Origin: Gemmatimonadota bacterium
GTDB lineage: Bacteria; Gemmatimonadota; Gemmatimonadetes; Longimicrobiales; Gaopeijiaceae
Length of the DNA: 64,000 nt
Direction of reading: 5' to 3'
Assembly: GCA_027623325.1 (NCBI GenBank)
Contig: JAQBXY010000012.1
Coordinates: 20,500 to 84,499 of the forward strand
The notes below the pieces were generated by a model that saw only the letters and a program-made list of their open reading frames with translations, did no database searches and was not told where the DNA came from. This document shows, one piece after another, positions 59,894 to 64,000 of this stretch (its first letter is position 1; every line of letters begins with the position of its first letter). The translations under genes were made by a program, and so were the position numbers.

Positions 59894-60739
59894 CTAGAGC
59901 TTGATGACCAGGGAAAGGGTCAGCAAGCTGTCCACCTTCTGACTCGGATTCTGGACCGTTCCCGTCATCGTGTTGCCGGCGTCGAAGAGCGGGATGCTGG
60001 TCTTGGCGGGGTCGTTGTCGAAAAGCATCTGGTACGACGTCTTGAACGCCAGACCTTCGGTCAATGCAATCGCGATCGATGCGACCCAATCGAGGCGAAG
60101 ATCCTCGGTGTCGCGGAGGTTCTCGTCGAGGACGAGGGTCGTGGTCAGATCGGTCGTGGTATTCAGCGCACGCGAACCCTCGATCGTCGCCCGTACACCT
60201 CCGAAACCTTCGTTGTCTAGAGGATCTGGCTCGACGTCCTTCTCGATGGTGTAGGTGCCACCGAGGTCGGTCTTGAATCGACCGCCTTCCCCCTCGACCC
60301 AGGTCTTTCCCATCCCCGCAACGAGCGAAACGCGGTGACTGACACCAGAAAAGGTGTTTCGCTCCCATCCGGCCCCACCGAATGCGAAGGCCCCTCCCAC
60401 CGCTTGATCGTAGCGGCTTCGAGCAAAGTAGTTCTCCGCGGAGCGCTTCGAATCGACCACTTCGTTCACCACCCAGACCGTGGTCGTGCCTACCGCCGTC
60501 CTGGTCGTAATGCTCGAGGAGGCCCGAATTCCGCCAAGCTCCAGCTTGAAGCCTCTTGCCTCATTGGAGCCTACGAGGGAGGTCTTGAGTCCGAGCGTAT
60601 TGGAAGACGAGTTCCCGGCCGTTGCCACATAGCTGAACTCGGTCGCGTTCTCCCACACGAAGGGGTCGGCCTGGGCGTGCACGGAGGCTGGGACGAGCGC
60701 CGCCACCACCACCATTCCAGTATATGCTGCTTTGGACAT
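59894..60739 (-). CDS. DUF481 outer-membrane barrel (YdiY-like)
   Basis: 281 residues from ATG 60739, with an AGGAGAAGAAA ribosome site; the track ORF adds an artefactual front. Signal peptide 'TGMVVVAALVPASVHAQ'. The barrel pattern is DUF481: 'ATEFSYVATAGNSSSNTLGLKTSLVG', 'ENYFARSRYDQAVGGAFAFGGAGWERNTFSG', ending 'DSLLTLSLVIKL'. YdiY is an acid- and salt-induced outer-membrane protein of unknown role. A 17-base inverted repeat sits 32 bases upstream of the start. Confidence 0.87.
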   Translation of the reverse strand: MSKAAYTGMVVVAALVPASVHAQADPFVWENATEFSYVATAGNSSSNTLGLKTSLVGSNEARGFKLELGGIRASSSITTRTAVGTTTVWVVNEVVDSKRSAENYFARSRYDQAVGGAFAFGGAGWERNTFSGVSHRVSLVAGMGKTWVEGEGGRFKTDLGGTYTIEKDVEPDPLDNEGFGGVRATIEGSRALNTTTDLTTTLVLDENLRDTEDLRLDWVASIAIALTEGLAFKTSYQMLFDNDPAKTSIPLFDAGNTMTGTVQNPSQKVDSLLTLSLVIKL

Positions 60740-60770
60740 TTTCTTCTCCTGGTCTTTCTGAAACGAGGTA

Positions 60771-60787
60771 TCGGGTCGTCGACCCGA
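60771..60787. promoter_or_regulatory. Inverted repeat upstream of the DUF481 gene
   Basis: TCGGGTC-GTC-GACCCGA is a perfect 7-bp inverted repeat around a 3-base centre. It lies between the histidine kinase stop and the DUF481 start, so it could be an operator for the latter. No T run follows. Confidence 0.4.
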
Positions 60788-60839
60788 GCGATCAGAACGA
60801 CGAATACGCCTGGGACGGCCGCAGGGGTCCGCCGAATCG

Positions 60840-63434
60840 TCAGTGCGTGGCTCGAGCCGCGACGCGCCGGTCCAGCGCCCGTCGGACCGCGACGCGGAGC
60901 GCAGACACGCTGAACGGCTTCTGGAGCAGCCGGTCCATATCCTCGTCGAGCGCCTCCTGCAAGAAGGGATTGTCGACGTAGCCGGACATGAAGAGGACCG
61001 CGGCTTCCGGCATGAGGACGGCGAGCCTTTGGGCGAGTTTGGGGCCGCCCAGTCGAGGCATGACGACGTCGGTGAGAACAAGGTCAACGGGCCCCGTCGT
61101 CGACCGAAGGAATTCGAGGGCCTCCTGACCGTCTTTCGCTGAAACGACCACATATCCGGCCTCTCGAAGCGCCCGCGCCACGAAATCGCGCACCAGGTCC
61201 TCGTCCTCGACGACCAGGACCGTTTCATAACCGGACACCCCTGCACGGGGGGCGTCGGCCGGGGGCACGGCGTCGGAGGTACCCGCCGAGAGGGGGAACC
61301 AGATTTCGATCCGCGTGCCCTGGTCGGGTTGGCTCTGAACGGTGATGGATCCTCCGCCACGCGAAACGATTCCGTACACGGTGGAGAGTCCGAGCCCGGT
61401 ACCTTCACCCATCGGCTTCGTGGTGAAGAACGGCTCGAACATGCGGAGTCGTACAGCGTCGTCCATGCCGGACCCCGTGTCAGTAACCGTAAGGGTCACG
61501 CCTGGGGTGCCTGTCCCGGTTGGCGTATCGATTCCGGCCACGGGAGCGGCGCGGGTCGCGAGGGTGACGAGGCCTCCGGCCGGCATCGAGTCGCGCGCGT
61601 TGAGCACGAGGTTGAGCACCACCTGCTCCAGGTCCCCCGGGTCAATCGAAATCTGGAAGGGGCCCGCCTCCAGGTCGGTCTGCAGGGTGGTAGACTCGCC
61701 GATCACCCTCGCCAACATCTGATCGAGCGCTCGCAACGATTCGTTCAGATCAAGCGACTGTTCGACGCGCGGCCCTTTCCGGCTGAAGGCGAGGAGTCTG
61801 CGAGTCAGCGAGGCCGCCCGACTCGTGGCCTTCGTGATCTGAGACAAGTCCGCACGGAGGGGATGCCCGGCCTGCAAATCGTCGTCGAGAAGTTCTGCGT
61901 TGCCTCCGATGACCGTGAGCAAATTGTTGAAGTCGTGGGCGATACCCCCGGCGAGCTTCCCGAGCGCTTCCATCTTCTGTGTCTGCCGCAACTCCTCTTC
62001 CGTCCGGCGTTCGGCAGTGATGTCCTGCACCACCATCTCGAACAGCGGCTCTTCGGAAGGGTCGCCGATCACTTTGCCAGCGATCCGTACCGTGATTGTC
62101 GTTCCGTCCGCTCGCAGCCAGTCGACTTCGTGCTTACGGACCTGTGCGTTCTCGATCCATTCCGTCACCAGGCGGGTCCGCACCGACGGATCGAGATAGA
62201 GCGCGTCCGGGCCGACTTCGATCAGATGCTCGGATGACTCGTACCCGAGCATCGCGACGAGCGCCGGATTGACCTCGACGAAGCTGTCGCGTGTAGCGAC
62301 GTAGAGTCCGAACACCGCGTTGTCGAAGATTGACTGAAACCGCTCACGAACGGCTCGCTCCGCGCCTTCAGCCTTCTGTTGCTCTCCCAGCGAGTAGTTG
62401 AATTGATCGATCACCGCCAAGAACTCGGTCGGCGTGCCCGAGGGCGGCGGAATGACATCCCCGACCGCGGCTCTGCGGGTGCGATCGGCCAGCTCGGCCA
62501 GAGCGCCGGCGATGCGTCGATAGGCTCGCCACGCGAGCAGCACTCCCACGACCAAGACCAAGAGCGTCGCGGCTACGTGTCGCAACGCCTCTGCCCGGGC
62601 CGGGCCATAGACGATGTCTGACGGTACCCCGACGTAGACCAACCAACCGATTTCATTCTCGACCTGACCCCACGTGCGCTCCACCCCCGTGAGATCGGGT
62701 CCGTCGGCGAACGAACGTCCCGGCCCCACAACCCGATCTGCTCCTGTCTTGGCAGGCAGGGGCTGACCGAGCCAAGTCTCGGCGTCGTGCGAGCGCGCCA
62801 CGACGACGTCATCGCCCGTCGCGATCGTGATGAGGTGGCCCTCGGGGCGCTGGACCCCCGAAAAGAGGCGGTTCAACTCGAGCAGGGGAACCGTGCCGAC
62901 GATTGCTCCCAAGACAACGTCGTCCGGGCCCCAAAGCGGAGCCACGAGCGGAAGCACCCAACTCTTCGTGAAGTCGCCCATCACGGGTGGCCCCACCATA
63001 AAGCGAGGTTGGCGGCTGAAGTCACCGAACCAAGGCCATTCGGTCCCGGATGCGCCGGCCGGGGCGTCTTGGGCGGAGCAGAGGATTTCCCCATCGGGGG
63101 CGATCGTAAGCGCGTTCGCAAGGAACGGAAGCGTGCGCACCAGCCCCCGCATCTCCTCGGTGCACCGATCTCGGCCCGAGACCACACCCTCACGGGACTG
63201 TGCCGCGTGTGCGATCATCAGCTCCTCGGACTGAGCAAGGAACTGCCTCAGACTCAGCGAGGTCGCGTCCGCGAAGGCCAGGGCATCCGTCCATGCCCGT
63301 TCTCTCGCCCCTTCGTACGCGTTGAAACTCCACCAGGCCTGCAAGGCGAGCATCGGAACGACAAGCGCCACGACCAAAGCGACAATTTGGCTACGTAGCG
63401 AGTGGGTGCTCCGAAGCTTGGGTCCTTCCGGCAC
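60840..63434 (-). CDS. Hybrid sensor histidine kinase (extracytoplasmic sensor-PAS-HisKA-HATPase-REC)
   Basis: 864 residues. Membrane segments 'QIVALVVALVVPMLALQAWW' (~18) and 'VAATLLVLVVGVLLAW' (~290) bound a periplasmic sensor domain (dCache-like). A PAS domain follows ('FQSIFDNAVFGLYVATRDSFVEVNPALVAMLGYES'). The kinase has 'LGKLAGGIAHDFNNLLTVIGGNAELL' (phospho-His), 'LNLVLNARDSM' and 'GEGTGLGLSTVYGIVSRGGG'. The C-terminal receiver has 'LVVEDEDLVRDF' and 'VDLVLTDVVMPRLGG'. The nearby single-domain regulator is a possible partner. Confidence 0.94.
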   Translation of the reverse strand: MPEGPKLRSTHSLRSQIVALVVALVVPMLALQAWWSFNAYEGARERAWTDALAFADATSLSLRQFLAQSEELMIAHAAQSREGVVSGRDRCTEEMRGLVRTLPFLANALTIAPDGEILCSAQDAPAGASGTEWPWFGDFSRQPRFMVGPPVMGDFTKSWVLPLVAPLWGPDDVVLGAIVGTVPLLELNRLFSGVQRPEGHLITIATGDDVVVARSHDAETWLGQPLPAKTGADRVVGPGRSFADGPDLTGVERTWGQVENEIGWLVYVGVPSDIVYGPARAEALRHVAATLLVLVVGVLLAWRAYRRIAGALAELADRTRRAAVGDVIPPPSGTPTEFLAVIDQFNYSLGEQQKAEGAERAVRERFQSIFDNAVFGLYVATRDSFVEVNPALVAMLGYESSEHLIEVGPDALYLDPSVRTRLVTEWIENAQVRKHEVDWLRADGTTITVRIAGKVIGDPSEEPLFEMVVQDITAERRTEEELRQTQKMEALGKLAGGIAHDFNNLLTVIGGNAELLDDDLQAGHPLRADLSQITKATSRAASLTRRLLAFSRKGPRVEQSLDLNESLRALDQMLARVIGESTTLQTDLEAGPFQISIDPGDLEQVVLNLVLNARDSMPAGGLVTLATRAAPVAGIDTPTGTGTPGVTLTVTDTGSGMDDAVRLRMFEPFFTTKPMGEGTGLGLSTVYGIVSRGGGSITVQSQPDQGTRIEIWFPLSAGTSDAVPPADAPRAGVSGYETVLVVEDEDLVRDFVARALREAGYVVVSAKDGQEALEFLRSTTGPVDLVLTDVVMPRLGGPKLAQRLAVLMPEAAVLFMSGYVDNPFLQEALDEDMDRLLQKPFSVSALRVAVRRALDRRVAARATH

Positions 63435-63543
63435 GGCACGGCCCCCTGAATTCCGCGAAGGGTTTGGTCGTCCCGGAGAAGCTAGGGCTACGGCCCGTCG
63501 CCTACCAGCAGGCTCCGGTCCCGGCTATCTTTGCCCCCGTTAC

Positions 63544-63584
63544 GGGGCCATAGCTCAGTTGGGAGAGCGCCTGGTTTGCAAGCC
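63544..63584 (+). pseudogene. tRNA-Ala(TGC) 5' fragment
   Basis: GGGGCCATAGCTCAGTTGGG begins a clear tRNA-Ala acceptor and D arm, and the anticodon loop TTTGCAA (anticodon TGC) is present. After the loop the sequence leaves the tRNA pattern (GCCCGACCC), so the anticodon stem is mismatched and the T arm and 3' acceptor strand are absent. It is a partial gene, maybe a recombination or integration scar. Confidence 0.7.
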
Positions 63585-63593
63585 CGACCCAGA

Positions 63594-63634
63594 CCCTCGG
63601 GATTTCACAGAACTTGTGGAATCTCGGGGGTTTT
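63594..63634 (+). terminator. Long intrinsic terminator after the tRNA fragment
   Basis: CCCTCGGGATTTCACA pairs over 16 positions (three G-U) with TGTGGAATCTCGGGGG around a 5-base GAACT loop, followed by TTTTCTC. This is a strong terminator on the plus strand. Confidence 0.85.
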
Positions 63635-63687
63635 CTCGTATTCGATGGGGCAGGGGAGAGGGGCGATTCACCGGGTTTGTGAGGCCG

Positions 63688-63711
63688 AACGTTCACACCA
63701 ACGTTCACACC
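63688..63711. repeat. Tandem 12-base direct repeat
   Basis: AACGTTCACACC occurs twice back to back. It lies about 100 bases after the tRNA fragment. Such short tandem repeats next to a tRNA are often integrase arm sites or plasmid-type iterons, but only two copies are seen. The remaining ~290 bases to the window end show no gene I can support. Confidence 0.75.
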
Positions 63712-64000
63712 TCTCGGTGACTTCGACGGGCTTCCCTCCTCTGGGCTGCACGATCTGTTCTGTTCCCCTCCAAGCCACCTTTGCCCACCTCAGCCCCGGA
63801 ACCCCCTTTTCGAGAACGCTGATGAAGGGGTGGGACCCATCTGAGGTGTATGTGAGGTGGTGTGGAGAACGACTTCTAGTTGTTCTGAGGGCTCCAGGGA
63901 GAGTTGCTGGGTGGAACCCGGTCTCGCGGTGGAGCCTGAGGGTTAGGCTCCGAGCGGTGTCCGCGTGGCGGTTTCCTGACCCGCGCCGCATCTTGATCGC

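Noticed and set aside
60740-61408. Long N-terminal extension of the DUF481 ORF
   Set aside because: It overlaps the histidine kinase gene antisense; the ATG at 60739 has a strong ribosome site and begins a signal peptide.
63322-63720. 132-residue plus ORF containing AIAQLGERLVCK
   Set aside because: That phrase is the well-known conceptual translation of a tRNA gene, not a protein.
63668-63991. 107-residue minus ORF at the window end
   Set aside because: No recognisable domain, and the CERWCERS part merely translates the tandem 12-base repeat. An integrase tail cannot be shown.

Overview
The window is a GC-rich bacterial chromosome segment from a Gram-negative, respiring heterotroph. The best fit is a marine or environmental member of Gemmatimonadota, with Acidobacteriota as the alternative. 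This is inferred from content, since no rRNA is present. The supporting genes are menaquinone synthesis genes, many secreted lipoproteins and outer-membrane barrels, PadR plus 'duplicated orphan permease' (ADOP-type FtsX/MacB) pairs, and repeated DUF1592 cytochrome / DUF1552 gene pairs. I saw no insertion sequence, CRISPR array or rRNA.

Layout. 1-3.2 kb: menaquinone genes (menB 3' end, menA, menE) with a lipoprotein cyclophilin between them. 3.3-10.6 kb: an outer-membrane protein, two different sodium:solute symporters each preceded by its own small membrane subunit (DUF3311 and DUF4212), an exported cyanophycinase, a DUF1684 lipoprotein and an aquaporin. 10.8-13.2 kb: a propeller-like lipoprotein and an exported amidohydrolase. 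13.4-29.8 kb: the most striking block, three consecutive copies of a module made of a secreted di-haem DUF1592 protein and a Tat-exported DUF1552 protein. The second and third copies also carry a secreted ankyrin-repeat protein. A DUF4168 gene and an FmdB-like zinc ribbon with no canonical start codon sit between copies 2 and 3. 29.9-33.5 kb: a leftward cluster of five exported proteins, including tandem EF-hand paralogues and a TonB-plug protein with no barrel. 33.7-38.7 kb: a CGNR regulator, an alkyltransferase-like protein, a YfiT/DinB protein, tyrS, an in-frame fusion of an acyl-CoA oxidase front to an outer-membrane-protein tail, and purE. 38.7-45 kb: two tandem PadR-ADOP modules. 45-49.1 kb: greA, a broken ABC ATPase, a Tat-exported class V aminotransferase, a BtuF-like protein and a thioredoxin-fold protein. 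49.1-53.9 kb: a small independent transcription unit, an M50 protease-like protein and a thiol/folding cluster (parvulin lipoprotein, CcdA, exported thioredoxin, peroxiredoxin). 53.5-63.4 kb: a truncated caspase-like gene, an M20 peptidase, a histone H1-like protein, a response regulator, an M14 peptidase, a DUF481 barrel and a hybrid histidine kinase. 63.5-64 kb: a tRNA-Ala fragment, a strong terminator and a tandem 12-bp repeat.

The strongest single discovery is the peroxiredoxin at 52819-53406. An in-frame TGA sits exactly where the peroxidatic cysteine belongs, both halves are in one frame, and a SECIS-like hairpin lies just downstream, so I read it as a selenoprotein. It lies beside a CcdA and an exported thioredoxin that could supply reductant. 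The DUF1592/DUF1552/ankyrin array is the best candidate for an undescribed multi-component periplasmic system. Several genes end abruptly at junctions (acyl-CoA oxidase, ABC ATPase, caspase-like, tRNA-Ala), which suggests repeated small deletions or assembly joins.
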